The position numbers and the translations under genes are program-made. From NCBI RefSeq assembly GCF_010672455.1, contig NZ_JAAHGO010000033.1, positions 32,591 through 96,590 of the forward strand: a stretch of 64,000 nt of DNA, read 5' to 3'. This DNA comes from Okeania sp. SIO2C9. Its GTDB lineage: Bacteria; Cyanobacteriota; Cyanobacteriia; Cyanobacteriales; Microcoleaceae. Under the pieces are notes generated by a model. The model did no database searches and was not told the origin of the DNA. It saw nothing but the letters and a program-made list of their open reading frames with translations. Shown here piece by piece: positions 1 to 9,188 of this stretch (the first letter of the stretch is position 1; each line of letters opens with the position of its first letter).

Positions 1-1476
1 TATCATCTGTTAAATCCAAATTATATATCGATTGTCTGTGAGTGGTTACGGGGAGATGATTTGGACGAAGATGATTTAAAATATTTAGGGATTAAAGGTA
101 GTATAGACTCTGAAGATTCTGCTCAGAAAATTATGACTAATTTGGGTATTATTTCTGCTGCATCTCAACCTATTGTTTTATGTTTTGATAATCTTGATAA
201 TATTCCTCGATTATTAAATGGTTCTTTGGATTTACAAGCTTTATTTAATGTTAATTCTAGTATTAATACTCATTATCCACAAAATTTTCTGATAATTATT
301 AGTATTATTACGAGTACCTGGAAACAAAATTCTGAATTGATTCAACCTGCAGATAAAGCTAGAGTAAATGCTGGATATTTTCATTTAAAGCCGATTACTT
401 TAGCACAAGGAGAATGTTTATTAGCAGCTCGTTTGAGTGGTTTACATTCTCTGGCTAACCCCCAGCCTCAATCACCTATATTTCCTTTGTCAACAGAAAT
501 ATTAGCAGAAAAGTTTCCTAGGGGTAAAACTCTACCTCGCAATATCTTAGAATTGGGGCGTAAGGAATATGATCGATATAAAAATAAATTATTAGATGAG
601 CCAGAAAATTCTCAAAAGTTAACACCAGAAACACAGTTAGCAACTTTGAAGTTGATTTGGCAAGATAAATATAGAAAGACTCAGAAAAAGATTAATAAAA
701 TTACCGCTCTCGCAGCACCAGAATTGATTAGAATGCTACAAGAAGTATTAAATGCGGTAAAATGTCAGGAGGTAACAACTAAATTATTAAGTGGGAAATA
801 TGCTAGTCATTCTTTGAGTTATAAACAACAAAATAATGAGGAAATAATTGGTGTAATTTGGACAGAAGACCCAAATATGAATAGTTTTTATAATACAATG
901 AGTGCTTGCCAGAAAGTGGTGGATAAAAAGTTATGTCAAAGTTTATATTTAGTGAGAGTTGCTGAGGTGGGAAATGCCAAAAATATGAGCAATAAAATAT
1001 ATAGAAAAATTTTTAAAGGTAGATTGAAAAATCGTCATATTCAGCCAAATCTGGAATCTGTATATTTTTTGGCTACATACCATAGTTTGGTGAATGCTGC
1101 TCTCGCTAATGAATTAACGATTGAAGGTAAGATTATTAGTCTCAAAGAGTTAGAAGAAATAATTTGTGAATCACAAATTTTAAACGACTGTAGCTTATTA
1201 CAAGATTTATCTGTAGTCGATTCAGCAGATAGTCAAGAACAACAAAGTGATTTAGATTTGAATGAGGTGAAGGATTTTGTGGTAAATTTAATTGAAACAC
1301 AATGTTTTATGGAGCGCCAAAACATAATTGAGGATATACTAGATAAATTTGTCAATATAGAGCAGTCAAAAATTGATTCAATTATTGAAGAGCTTGAAGG
1401 AGAACAGAAAATAAAAAATATTACTCCTAAATCAAAATTAGACCGACAATTAGTTTGTTTTATTCCTAGTTACTAA
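1..1476 (+). CDS. ATPase-like protein, 5' end outside the window
   Basis: The reading frame is open from base 1, so the true N-terminus and probably the Walker A loop lie upstream; an internal TTG at 61 is unlikely to be the start. A Walker-B-like stretch (IVLCFDNLD) at about residues 58-66 of the visible frame, followed by a hydrophobic strand and a threonine/serine turn, suggests a P-loop NTPase of the AAA/STAND kind. The C-terminal 80 residues look like a winged helix after an acidic linker. The next gene on the same strand, 480 bp away, encodes a Cas4/RecB-like Fe-S protein, so a DNA-processing or defence role is possible but is inference. Exact family not recognised. Confidence 0.6.
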   Translation, partial: YHLLNPNYISIVCEWLRGDDLDEDDLKYLGIKGSIDSEDSAQKIMTNLGIISAASQPIVLCFDNLDNIPRLLNGSLDLQALFNVNSSINTHYPQNFLIIISIITSTWKQNSELIQPADKARVNAGYFHLKPITLAQGECLLAARLSGLHSLANPQPQSPIFPLSTEILAEKFPRGKTLPRNILELGRKEYDRYKNKLLDEPENSQKLTPETQLATLKLIWQDKYRKTQKKINKITALAAPELIRMLQEVLNAVKCQEVTTKLLSGKYASHSLSYKQQNNEEIIGVIWTEDPNMNSFYNTMSACQKVVDKKLCQSLYLVRVAEVGNAKNMSNKIYRKIFKGRLKNRHIQPNLESVYFLATYHSLVNAALANELTIEGKIISLKELEEIICESQILNDCSLLQDLSVVDSADSQEQQSDLDLNEVKDFVVNLIETQCFMERQNIIEDILDKFVNIEQSKIDSIIEELEGEQKIKNITPKSKLDRQLVCFIPSY

Positions 1477-1955
1477 GTCACTAATGAACATAGAATTAAA
1501 GTTAGGAATTATAAATAAAAATCAATATTTAGTAGATAAAATTGATAATATTTTGAAAAATTTTAGACACTGTTTGTAAAATTAAGTATTAAGGGATTAT
1601 GGAAGGAGTCTAGGGATGCAAATAAGCATGACAAAATAGTGTATAGGTATTCAGACTTTATCAGTTATTCTGAAAAATTAGAAAGTATAATTGTGTCTTT
1701 AGACCTTTCCCCTATTGCCTATTGCCTATTTCCTCATACATTCAATCTTTTAGTAGACATCTCCAGAAAATAAACTTGTCCTTTATTTGCTATAAACTAG
1801 AGTGTAATAACTCAAAAAATCATTTTCCGTATTTTTTTCCTAAAAATATTTTCCCTGTTCCCTGTTTCCTACTTGTACAAAAAGTCTATATCTTTTTAGG
1901 AGATGTCTAGTGATATTAACTGCTGAAAAACCTGGAAAATCAGGATAGTTTGTCA
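1477..1955. other. Intergenic region between the ATPase and Fe-S protein genes
   Basis: No convincing gene. It holds pyrimidine-rich short direct repeats (CCTATTG and CCCTGTT type) and a MITE-like element described separately. An ORF at 1722-1910 lies inside that element and is not credible. Confidence 0.6.
1754..1909. repeat. MITE-like element, terminal repeat TAGACATCTCC/GGAGATGTCTA
   Basis: An 11-bp perfect terminal inverted repeat (1754-1764 and 1899-1909) bounds 156 bp of non-coding, AT-rich sequence. Related sequence with degenerate ends recurs at about 32490-32760 upstream of urtA. The combination of terminal repeats, short length and a second copy indicates a non-autonomous DNA transposon; its parent IS was not identified. 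Confidence 0.6.
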
Positions 1956-2861
1956 ATGCCAATAATTAATAAACCTCAACTACAGTCTCCCGCATTTAGT
2001 GTTACCAATGTTAAAGTTGCTTTTGAGTGCCCACGTTTATTTTATCTGAAACAACGTTTTGGGGGCGAGCATCTGTTTTTCTCAACAGATTATATCCAGG
2101 AAATTGATAGTGCTTTTCTTGACTTAGCTAATCAGTTGATGAATATGATTAGGCAGGAATCTAAGATTCAAGCTTTGTTTGAGGGGCAGTTTGAGGAGTT
2201 GATGGTAGAGGCGATCGCTCATCAAATACAACAATTATTTTATGAGTTGATTTTCTTTCCTTATTTAGACACAATAATTACAAAAGATTCTAGTCTAGCA
2301 GCAGGATTATATCAAATTTGGCAGCTATTAACTAAACTAATTTTAAATATATCTAAAATCATTGTTAAAAATCGGCGTTACTGTCATGAAAGTGTTGTAG
2401 TTCGTCGCACGTTAATGACTAGGGAAATACTACTAGATTATACTTTTAAAATAGCAGATGGTAAAACTCAAAAGTTAACGGGAAAAGTTAATAATTTAAT
2501 TTTTGATTTTGAATCTCGTCGTTTATGTGTGCTTAATTATCAGACTTATGAAACTGTGGAAGTATCGTCTCAGTTAATGGCGGTTGCTTTGTATAGTTTT
2601 CTACTGAAGCAAAAGAAAAAGGTGCCTGTTGATGGGGTTGTTTATTGGGTTTTACCTGAGTTGGGAGAGTATTATTATTCGTGGGAAAAGTTAGAGAATG
2701 TGGTAGAGAGTTTAGTTCCTGCGAAGTTACAGGAGATGCGGGAGTGGTTAAGGTGGGAGGAGTTTCAACCTGACCCACCTCCACGGACGGAGAAAGAGTA
2801 TTTATGTGATATTTGTCCTCAGAGGGAAAAGTGTCAGAATTTTTTTGATGGGGGTGAGTAG
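1956..2861 (+). CDS. Cas4/RecB-like PD-(D/E)XK protein with Fe-S cysteines, probably catalytically inactive
   Basis: Protein of 301 aa. I chose the ATG at 1956 over the TTG at 1950 because an AGGAT ribosome-binding site lies 9 bp upstream. One cysteine near the N-terminus (ECPRLFYL) and a C-terminal CDICPQREKC cluster give the four cysteines that hold a 4Fe-4S cluster in Cas4, AddB and Dna2-type nucleases. The nuclease core is visible around residues 175-205 as GKVNNLIFDF...LCVLNYQTYE. In active relatives these positions are usually G-x-x-D and D/E-Y-K; here they read N, N and Q, so metal-dependent cleavage is probably lost. A following helix carries the usual QLMAVALYSF pattern. It may act with the ATPase upstream. 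Family assignment is good; function is open. Confidence 0.6.
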   Translation: MPIINKPQLQSPAFSVTNVKVAFECPRLFYLKQRFGGEHLFFSTDYIQEIDSAFLDLANQLMNMIRQESKIQALFEGQFEELMVEAIAHQIQQLFYELIFFPYLDTIITKDSSLAAGLYQIWQLLTKLILNISKIIVKNRRYCHESVVVRRTLMTREILLDYTFKIADGKTQKLTGKVNNLIFDFESRRLCVLNYQTYETVEVSSQLMAVALYSFLLKQKKKVPVDGVVYWVLPELGEYYYSWEKLENVVESLVPAKLQEMREWLRWEEFQPDPPPRTEKEYLCDICPQREKCQNFFDGGE

Positions 2862-3395
<534 letters not shown>

Positions 3396-3920
3396 CTATT
3401 CTGGTATATATGCTATTTTTCTGAGTTTTTCGTAGGTTGTTTTCCCGAAACCAATTCCCTTTTTAGTTTGTTGTTTAAGATTTTCCCAAGTTAAGTTTTC
3501 TCCAGACTGTTTCCAGCGTTTAATTGCTTCCCATGTGGCATTTATCATTGTAGTTGTACCTTTAACTATTTCAAAAGCTTGCTGAATATCTTCTTTTGTT
3601 TCTACTGTTAATAAATTGACTTTTTGTAGTTGATTAGATTCATTTTTTATAGCTTCAAGTTGTCTATTTAGAGCTATTTGAGTTTTTGTCAATAAAGATA
3701 AAGCTTCTTGCTTGGAAATATTGCTGATTTTTTGACGTATAATTTCTAATTGGTTGTTCAGAATTTCCTCAATTTCTGCGCTATTTGTTTTGGGAACTAA
3801 TTGGTTTATTTGACTTTCGATATTATCCAGTTTTTCCTCTACTTTATTATTTCCTAGAGGCTGAGAATAAGTAGGAGATGCTATAGTTTTTTGACTTAAT
3901 TTTGTGATTATTGGTTGCAA
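3396..3920 (-). CDS. Coiled-coil protein, probably the C-terminal half of a split ParB-like protein
   Basis: 174 aa if started at the TTG at 3920, rich in Glu, Gln, Lys and Ile with heptad-like spacing, so mostly helical or coiled coil. No good start codon or ribosome site is present. The frame stays open upstream through codons reading NLSELDKLLDKKL to the TAA (3966-3968) that ends the ParB-like gene, and both ORFs share one frame. The simplest reading is a single protein of about 307 residues with one nonsense codon: a CAA-to-TAA change would do it. Read-through, an unusual start or a sequencing error are alternatives. Confidence 0.5.
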   Translation of the reverse strand: MQPIITKLSQKTIASPTYSQPLGNNKVEEKLDNIESQINQLVPKTNSAEIEEILNNQLEIIRQKISNISKQEALSLLTKTQIALNRQLEAIKNESNQLQKVNLLTVETKEDIQQAFEIVKGTTTMINATWEAIKRWKQSGENLTWENLKQQTKKGIGFGKTTYEKLRKIAYIPE

Positions 3921-3965
3921 TTTTTTGTCTAGTAACTTATCTAACTCACTTAAATTTATTGTACC

Positions 3966-4319
3966 TTATTGTATAACTGTAGATTCTTCAGATACAGGAT
4001 AAATACTACTTTTTTTCCTGAGAATTTCCACCTGTTCTTCTAACGCTTCTGCCTTATCACCTTCAATGATAAATGCTCCTATTCTTTCACCATCGCGAGG
4101 ATTTATTTCCTTTGCTCTAACTGCTGCATAATACTCAAAATGTCCATCAACTACTTCGTAAGATTCCCAACCAATAGTACGCAAAACTAGAGGTTTAATT
4201 ATGCCTTCAGCTTTTAAAATTAATTGAGCAGCTTGTTCTAAATCTGACTCTAAAAATTCGGAACGAGGCACATTGGAAGTAATTTCTTTGACAAGTACAA
4301 ATTCTGGAGATAATAACAT
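3966..4319 (-). CDS. ParB N-terminal-domain-like protein
   Basis: 117 aa. It shows the ParB/sulfiredoxin-type fold signature in order: a short N-terminal strand, a helix with EQAAQLILKAEGII, then PLVLR and VVDGHFEYYAA, corresponding to the phosphate-binding G-x-x-R/H box of ParB proteins, here GHFEYY. The ATG overlaps the TAA of the ParA-type gene by one base (TAATG), so translation is probably coupled and the two products partner. The gene ends at TAA 3966-3968, but the same frame continues as a coiled-coil ORF, suggesting truncation. In partition systems ParB binds DNA and stimulates the ParA ATPase; whether this pair partitions DNA is not shown. Confidence 0.65.
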   Translation of the reverse strand: MLLSPEFVLVKEITSNVPRSEFLESDLEQAAQLILKAEGIIKPLVLRTIGWESYEVVDGHFEYYAAVRAKEINPRDGERIGAFIIEGDKAEALEEQVEILRKKSSIYPVSEESTVIQ

Positions 4320-5836
4320 TATTTTAGTCCTATTTTGTTTAATACTTCGTTTGCGAGTGACTCAAATTCTTGGCAAGAAGAAGAATCTGGTGCATAGTCA
4401 AATATAGAACTAGGTTCAGGTATGAGCAAGTCTCCAACTTGGCGAGTTTTATCAATACATCTAGCAAGTTCTTCTCTTTGAAATATAACTGTTTCCATGA
4501 CACTAAGTTCGTAACGCTCTGAAACTGCTTGAATTTGTTTTGGTAATGTATATTTTACAAATCTATTATTAGGATTAATTTTACAAGGTAAGACACCTAA
4601 TATTTCTATGTCTGGTTTATTCATCATTTGCCTAAAACTATTAATTTCTTCATGAAGATAATTTTTAACATTTGATAAACCTTGATTTGCAAATGGTTTT
4701 AAGTCTGAAGGAATAATCAAATAGTTAGCACTAACTAGAGGAATAAATGCATATAAATTGAAAGATGGTGGTGTGTCAAGAAGAACAACATCATATTTTC
4801 CTTCTACTGGTTTCAGTTTTTTTATTAGTGAAGTTAAACTACTTCTGAGATTATTAAATTCAGTTTCTGCTCGCATCAAACTTATGTGAGAAGGAATTAC
4901 ATGAACTTCAGGCTCATTAAATCTAGAAACTCTAGCTACTTCTGGAATATTAGAAGATTCATCATATCTCAAAACATGATAAATATTTGAATCTTTTATA
5001 TCATCAAATTGTTCATCATTAAATTTAATTAGACTTGTAGCAAATGTTGTATTTGCCTGACTATCTAAATCAATAACAAGAACTCGATAACCTTTTTTAC
5101 TAAAAGCAGCAGCTAGATTAACTACTGTTGTTGTTTTCCCTACACCGCCTTTGTTGTGATAAACAGCAATTACTTTCATGGGATTTCTCCTACTTTGATT
5201 AATTTGATTTGAATCTGTTTCAGGGTTAGCTAAAATTCTCTGATTTTCTGGCATATTGCTAACAATTTTATCTATCTCAGATTGAGTAGCGATCGCCTGA
5301 TTTTTATTTTCTTCTTTTCCAGGTTTTCCTGTTTCATCAGTTAATTTAACAGTATTTTCATTAACCTGTTCGTTAGTAATTTCTGTTGTCTGATAATTCA
5401 GATTTTTCCCTAAATAATCTCGACCTATTAATGCTTTAATTTCTTCTATTTTTTCATCAATTTCAATTCCCCAGCAACTAAAAACTAACTCAATATCATT
5501 TCCTAGTCTTTGATAAATTCTAATTTCTTTAGCATTAGTTAACAACCCATATTTGACATTTATACTTGTTAAATAACGCCTCAGTTTTCGTTGATGGCGG
5601 TCTAAATTTTCTCTCGGATGTTTTGCCTCCATAACTAAACTCAATGGAGAATCTCCATCTAAACGAAAAGGTAACTTCTGGGCAGCAAATGATAAAAAGT
5701 CTAAACGGATACTACCCAACGTTACTTCTTGATGCCAATGTTCGATACCGTATCCTAATTTTGGCAGTAGATAACTAACAATTAGTTTACTTTCTACTTC
5801 GCTTTCATTGCGACATAAGTCTGGATTAAAACTCAA
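4319..5836 (-). CDS. Fusion of an N-terminal HsdR-like nuclease domain and a ParA-type ATPase
   Basis: 505 aa. Residues 1-160 resemble the N-terminal nuclease domain of type I restriction R subunits: an acidic helix (NESEVESKL, 10-18), RLDFL with D46, then MEAKHP with E70 and K72, which fits a complete PD-(D/E)XK motif, followed by the conserved GLLTNAKEIRIY strand. Residues 160-219 are a polar linker. Residues 220-505 are a MinD/ParA ATPase with the deviant Walker A KGGVGKTT (229-236), DLDSQANTTF, and LLDTPPSF as Walker B. M220 could serve as an internal start giving a stand-alone ParA. The gene overlaps the ParB-like gene by one base. A nuclease fused to a partition ATPase suggests plasmid maintenance or defence; this is inference. 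Confidence 0.75.
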   Translation of the reverse strand: MSFNPDLCRNESEVESKLIVSYLLPKLGYGIEHWHQEVTLGSIRLDFLSFAAQKLPFRLDGDSPLSLVMEAKHPRENLDRHQRKLRRYLTSINVKYGLLTNAKEIRIYQRLGNDIELVFSCWGIEIDEKIEEIKALIGRDYLGKNLNYQTTEITNEQVNENTVKLTDETGKPGKEENKNQAIATQSEIDKIVSNMPENQRILANPETDSNQINQSRRNPMKVIAVYHNKGGVGKTTTVVNLAAAFSKKGYRVLVIDLDSQANTTFATSLIKFNDEQFDDIKDSNIYHVLRYDESSNIPEVARVSRFNEPEVHVIPSHISLMRAETEFNNLRSSLTSLIKKLKPVEGKYDVVLLDTPPSFNLYAFIPLVSANYLIIPSDLKPFANQGLSNVKNYLHEEINSFRQMMNKPDIEILGVLPCKINPNNRFVKYTLPKQIQAVSERYELSVMETVIFQREELARCIDKTRQVGDLLIPEPSSIFDYAPDSSSCQEFESLANEVLNKIGLK

Positions 5837-6030
5837 GGTGATTATTCCTTAATTTTGAATTTTTTCCTTGATTAATTTATCCGATCCTATCCAACGGATT
5901 AATTGATGTCAATCTTGAGAATTTTATTCAGCTTTATTACTTTTTTTTCAGTATTGTTACAGTTTTATATCAATTTATAAAAGTGGTATTATCAATTAAT
6001 TTTATTCTGCTTGGGGTTATTTTCCTAAGT

Positions 6031-6047
6031 GGGAGCATCTTGCTCCC
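6031..6047. repeat. Perfect 7-bp-stem hairpin
   Basis: GGGAGCA-TCT-TGCTCCC with a 3-base loop. There is no U-run after it on either strand, so it is more likely a dispersed palindromic repeat than a terminator, though it could protect an mRNA end. Confidence 0.45.
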
Positions 6048-6067
6048 GTTGAGTATCAAGATACCCT

Positions 6068-6097
6068 ATAAAAAAAATCCGGTCAAAATGCCGGATC
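6068..6097 (-). terminator. Rho-independent terminator downstream of desA
   Basis: On the minus strand, ATCCGG (6096-6091), an 8-base loop, CCGGAT (6082-6077), then a run of T (6077-6071). It lies about 120 bp past the desA stop and is correctly oriented. Confidence 0.7.
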
Positions 6098-6215
6098 ATA
6101 TAAAAATTGATAAATGAAAAATTAGTGGTATGTGTTAATGGGGTTTTAATCCCTATTAAAAACCTTGAGAAGCTGATAGCTAATAGCTGATAGCTGACCG
6201 CTTTCCTGACTAAAA

Positions 6216-7271
6216 TTACTGGGAAACTTTCTGAGCATCATACTCTTTAAAAGTTAGGTAAAACTTAGTCTTATCATACAGATGACACTTCTCTGTTATC
6301 TCCTTCATTAAAGACCAAGAAAACTTAGTTTCATAAAGTTTATCTCCCCATTTATCCTTCAAAAATTGATGTGCTTGCCTCAGATTATATGAAGGAATTC
6401 CTGTAGATATATGATGAGGAATATGCACATTAATATCATGGCAAAGAAACTCTACCCACCGGGGATAATCACAATGTACTGTACCAAATAATTGAGCCTC
6501 CGCTTCATTCCACTCTTCCGCAGGATTAAAAGAAATTTCTGGTACTGTATGGTGAACAATAGTAAATGTACTCATCCAGAAGTGGTAAACCAACCATGGC
6601 ATTAACCAAAACTTGACCAGACCCCACAGACCAACTGTAGCGATAAGCAGAGGAAAAGCGATCGCGCTAAACCCAAAAACTACCAATGTAGAAAATTTGA
6701 CATCTTCACTATCCTTACCCTCAAATTTTCTCCAATCAAAATTCACAACTGCCCAGTGAGCAACAGATCCTAACCACCAAAATTTGCCACGCATAAACCG
6801 ATACACTGACTGCATCAAGCTACCTGCATTCCCATAATCTTCTGGATACCAAGGTTGCCAAGCATTATCTTCACCCATTTTATTCGTATGTTTGTGGTGA
6901 TAATTATGGCCTATTCGCCAGCCATGAAACGGATAAATTAAGGGTAAAAAGGCCAAGTGACCAACTAGGTCATTGACCCACCTACGGTTAGCAAAAGAAC
7001 GATGACCGCAGTCATGGCCAATAACAAAAAACCCAGTCAATGCTGTGCCAGTGAAAACCCAAAGTAGGGGCAATAAAAACCAAGGTGTAATTGTTAGTCC
7101 CCAGTAACCTAATACGACCATAAAAATATTGACCGCTACCATTGTCCATGTTTTCCATTTATCTTTGAGAAAAACTTCACGAGGCAGGGTTTTTACAATA
7201 TCTTTCAGTTGTAGTTGCTCGTTTCTAATATCAGAATTTCCATTAGTAGATTCTGCAATTGATACTGTCAT
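6216..7271 (-). CDS. desA: Acyl-lipid delta-12 (omega-6) fatty acid desaturase
   Basis: 351 aa membrane di-iron desaturase. The three histidine boxes are intact: HDCGH (86-90), HNYHH (122-126) and HIPHH (about 285), with VHHTVPEI and the [11 protein letters not shown] context typical of DesA. Paired hydrophobic segments at about 45-80 and 205-240 are the membrane spans. It inserts the second double bond into 18:1 acyl chains of membrane glycerolipids, using ferredoxin as donor in cyanobacteria, and supports growth in the cold. It is monocistronic, with its own terminator. DesB (omega-3) is less likely because of the C-terminal context, but specificity is assigned by resemblance only. Confidence 0.88.
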   Translation of the reverse strand: MTVSIAESTNGNSDIRNEQLQLKDIVKTLPREVFLKDKWKTWTMVAVNIFMVVLGYWGLTITPWFLLPLLWVFTGTALTGFFVIGHDCGHRSFANRRWVNDLVGHLAFLPLIYPFHGWRIGHNYHHKHTNKMGEDNAWQPWYPEDYGNAGSLMQSVYRFMRGKFWWLGSVAHWAVVNFDWRKFEGKDSEDVKFSTLVVFGFSAIAFPLLIATVGLWGLVKFWLMPWLVYHFWMSTFTIVHHTVPEISFNPAEEWNEAEAQLFGTVHCDYPRWVEFLCHDINVHIPHHISTGIPSYNLRQAHQFLKDKWGDKLYETKFSWSLMKEITEKCHLYDKTKFYLTFKEYDAQKVSQ

Positions 7272-7606
7272 AAATTATTTGAGTTCTCCCTATTCTTTTT
7301 TGTTGTTATGTAGTAGATTTATGATTCCGAAAAAAAACGCCAGCACAAATATTTTGCTGGCAGTTTTGACTACAAAAAGTAGTTGACAACAATTTTTAAG
7401 ACATACTAGCACTTAGTGAATCTTAGTCAATTTTGTACACAAAAGCAATGTAGCAAAACCTTTTTTGTTATATCACAGTCTTGTCATTATCAAAGTAAAT
7501 TAATTGATTTGGTTACTGCTACTATTTGATTTTTTATTCGTCAAGTTTAGCAATCATTTATTTATTCACGATTTTTATTAATTGAATTATTTTTCAACCT
7601 CTGATA
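7272..7606. other. desA upstream region
   Basis: 335 bp, AT-rich. It carries the minus-strand promoter and 5' leader of desA. A hairpin with TGCCAGCAAAATATTTGTGCTGGCG on the minus strand (about 7339-7363) lies within the leader and could be regulatory or the end of another transcript. No gene seen. Confidence 0.4.
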
Positions 7607-7846
7607 CTAATTTTCTAAGTTTCGTTCTTTTATAGTCCGCAATTCCAACAATAAAGTTTCTACTTCTACCTCAAGATGGAGCAACTTAACTTGTTGATCT
7701 GTTTGATACAAAGATTTCATTTTTTCTTGAGTGTAGTTTTGATTGCTTGATACCCCTGAAACATTTACCCTTTTAGAAGTATCTACAGAAACAGATGCAC
7801 TGGACAAAGTGGATATGCTATTAGACATCAGTAACTTACTAGCCAT
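7607..7846 (-). CDS. Small conserved cyanobacterial protein, unknown function
   Basis: 79 aa. The first 40 residues are Ser/Val/Asn-rich and look disordered; residues 44-79 form an amphipathic helix (YQTDQQVKLLHLEVEVETL) with Leu/Val heptads, so dimerisation through a coiled coil is plausible. I recall similar short proteins in cyanobacteria but cannot name a family. It stands alone, transcribed away from the repeat-rich region on its 5' side. Confidence 0.55.
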   Translation of the reverse strand: MASKLLMSNSISTLSSASVSVDTSKRVNVSGVSSNQNYTQEKMKSLYQTDQQVKLLHLEVEVETLLLELRTIKERNLEN

Positions 7847-8199
7847 TTATACTTACTTCACTTAATTCTTCTATTGTAACCGGAATATTAAGATAAATTA
7901 CAACAAATTAAACTATTTAACTTCCGGCATTAAAAGTTGGAGTACGATATCCAACACTAAACATTTGGATAATACAATAAGATTAGTAAGGTTTAGTATC
8001 TTTCTTAACCATAGATTTGATTAAGTTTTCATTGTAAAAATTCGGTAAGTGGGAAAAGTGCCAGTTTGAACGGCTCGATGGAAACAACGCCACGGGTAAT
8101 AAAGCGTAGTCAAAATATGCTATAATCAAGGTATCATAAACATTCAACATAAATATAGTCTTATGTAGTTAAATATAGTCTTTTGTCTCCAGAAATTAG

Positions 8200-9010
8200 G
8201 GCGAATATTGACATAATCTAACAATGTCTGTAATAATAAAAGATTAAATAGCCTCAAGAGTTAACGATCTGAGTTCAATAGGGTGAAATTCCTGGACTGA
8301 CACGCTACCTCTAGATACATAAGAACCTAGGTCCAAGCCTCTGTATTATGACCAAGCAGAAATTGAATCAGGGAGATAATCAAAAAAGAGGAAAAGAAAA
8401 AGTAGCTCCCTTATGCTTTTACCTATGGGATAGAGAAGCCTGTGCGCCCTTGCGAGTCCCCCGAAAGTCACGCAACTGCCGTGTTGTTGTAGTGCCTCCT
8501 TTCCTAGGTCATGCTGCGCAAACGGAGGAGCTATGCTAACACGAGCGTCAAGGTAACACCTGCAAAATAAAATAAGGATATGTCATATTTGACTATATTT
8601 TTATCTCAACGTTGGTTGAAGACCCGCGCTCTCCCGAAGGGGAGCTAGGGCATGAAAACCAATCAATAAGAGCGGTTCTTACAAGGGTATGCTATCCTAA
8701 ATATAGTTAGGCTGCTGGGCTAGCAGTTTCAGTCTGTGGAGCGACCGTAAAACCAGAAAGAGGTTTGGCCTCGGAGGCAGGTGCTACGTTAGCGCAGCTC
8801 CTCTGTCAAGAGGAAGCAGAAAGTCCAGCAGCCGCGAGGTTTAGGAATCCCGCGTTATCGCGTAAGCGCAACGTCGGGAGGATGTCAAGAAATATAGAGA
8901 GACAATGACCTTTGAACCATGGTGAGAACATGGTTAGCTAATGGACACTTCAGTTAAAGGGTGGTTAACCGAAAAGGAGACCCGGTGGCCAGCACTCTGT
9001 TTCCAGCCGT
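8200..9010 (+). ncRNA. Structured non-coding region, candidate ORF-less or decayed group II intron
   Basis: About 800 bp, richer in G+C than its surroundings and without a credible gene. Blocks resemble group II intron RNA: GAGCGACCGTAAAACCAG with GTTTGGCCTCGGAGGCAGG (8740-8785), AGTCCAGCAGCCG (8822-8835), and GAACATGGTTAGCTAATGG with GGTGGTTAACCGAAAAGGAG (8925-8980). I could not locate a clear domain V hairpin or a GTGYG 5' end, and no reverse transcriptase is encoded. IS-end-like hairpins appear inside it. The intron assignment rests on remembered sequence feel and needs a covariance-model test; other structured RNA is possible. Confidence 0.35.
8611..8890. repeat. Pair of IS605-type end hairpins without a transposase
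   Basis: 8611-8663 matches the left-end element preceding the tnpB at 57137 (GACCCGCGCTCTC with a flanking GTTGG...CCAA pair), and 8845-8890 matches that element's right end (AATCCCGCG...CGTCGGGAGGATGTCAAG). The two ends lie only about 230 bp apart, as in a non-autonomous derivative, or they are dispersed hairpins that happen to be near each other. Confidence 0.45.
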
Positions 9011-9020
9011 TAGCTGAATC

Positions 9021-9073
9021 GCCGATTCATCTCACGCCATAATTATGCAGATTTGGCGACCAGATGAATCGGC
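9021..9073. repeat. Inverted repeat GCCGATTCATCT
   Basis: A 12-bp perfect stem (9021-9032 and 9062-9073) with a 29-base loop. The same core, CGATTCATCTCAC, forms the perfect 19-bp inverted repeat at 12385-12434 on the other side of threonine synthase. Confidence 0.6.
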
Positions 9074-9188
9074 GACAAATTGAATGGGCATCGAACCTAT
9101 TAAATTTGCATGCTATCCCAGCAGAAGCTTTCGCCCTAGTTGAAAAACTTGTATGATTATCTTGCTATAACCCCGGAAATTTTCCACC

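Larger units (their letters stand above)
5837..6215. other. Intergenic region between parA-like and desA genes
   Basis: Both flanking genes are on the minus strand, so this holds the promoter of the ParA operon (5837 onward) and the 3' end of the desA transcript. It contains two hairpins listed separately and TAGCTGATAGCTGATAGCTGA microsatellite repeats near 6173-6200. No gene seen. Confidence 0.6.

Noticed and set aside
2533..2784. Minus-strand ORF opposite the Fe-S protein gene
   Set aside because: It is a shadow of the well-supported gene at 1956-2861.
6031..6047. Terminator for the ParA/ParB operon or desA
   Set aside because: The stem is good but neither strand has a following T-run; the hairpin at 6077-6096 is the better desA terminator.
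8740..8840. RNase P RNA (GAGGAAGCAGAAAGTCC resembles GAGGAAAGTCCGGGC)
   Set aside because: Only a short partial match; the universally conserved 3' ACAGAA segment and the overall layout are missing.
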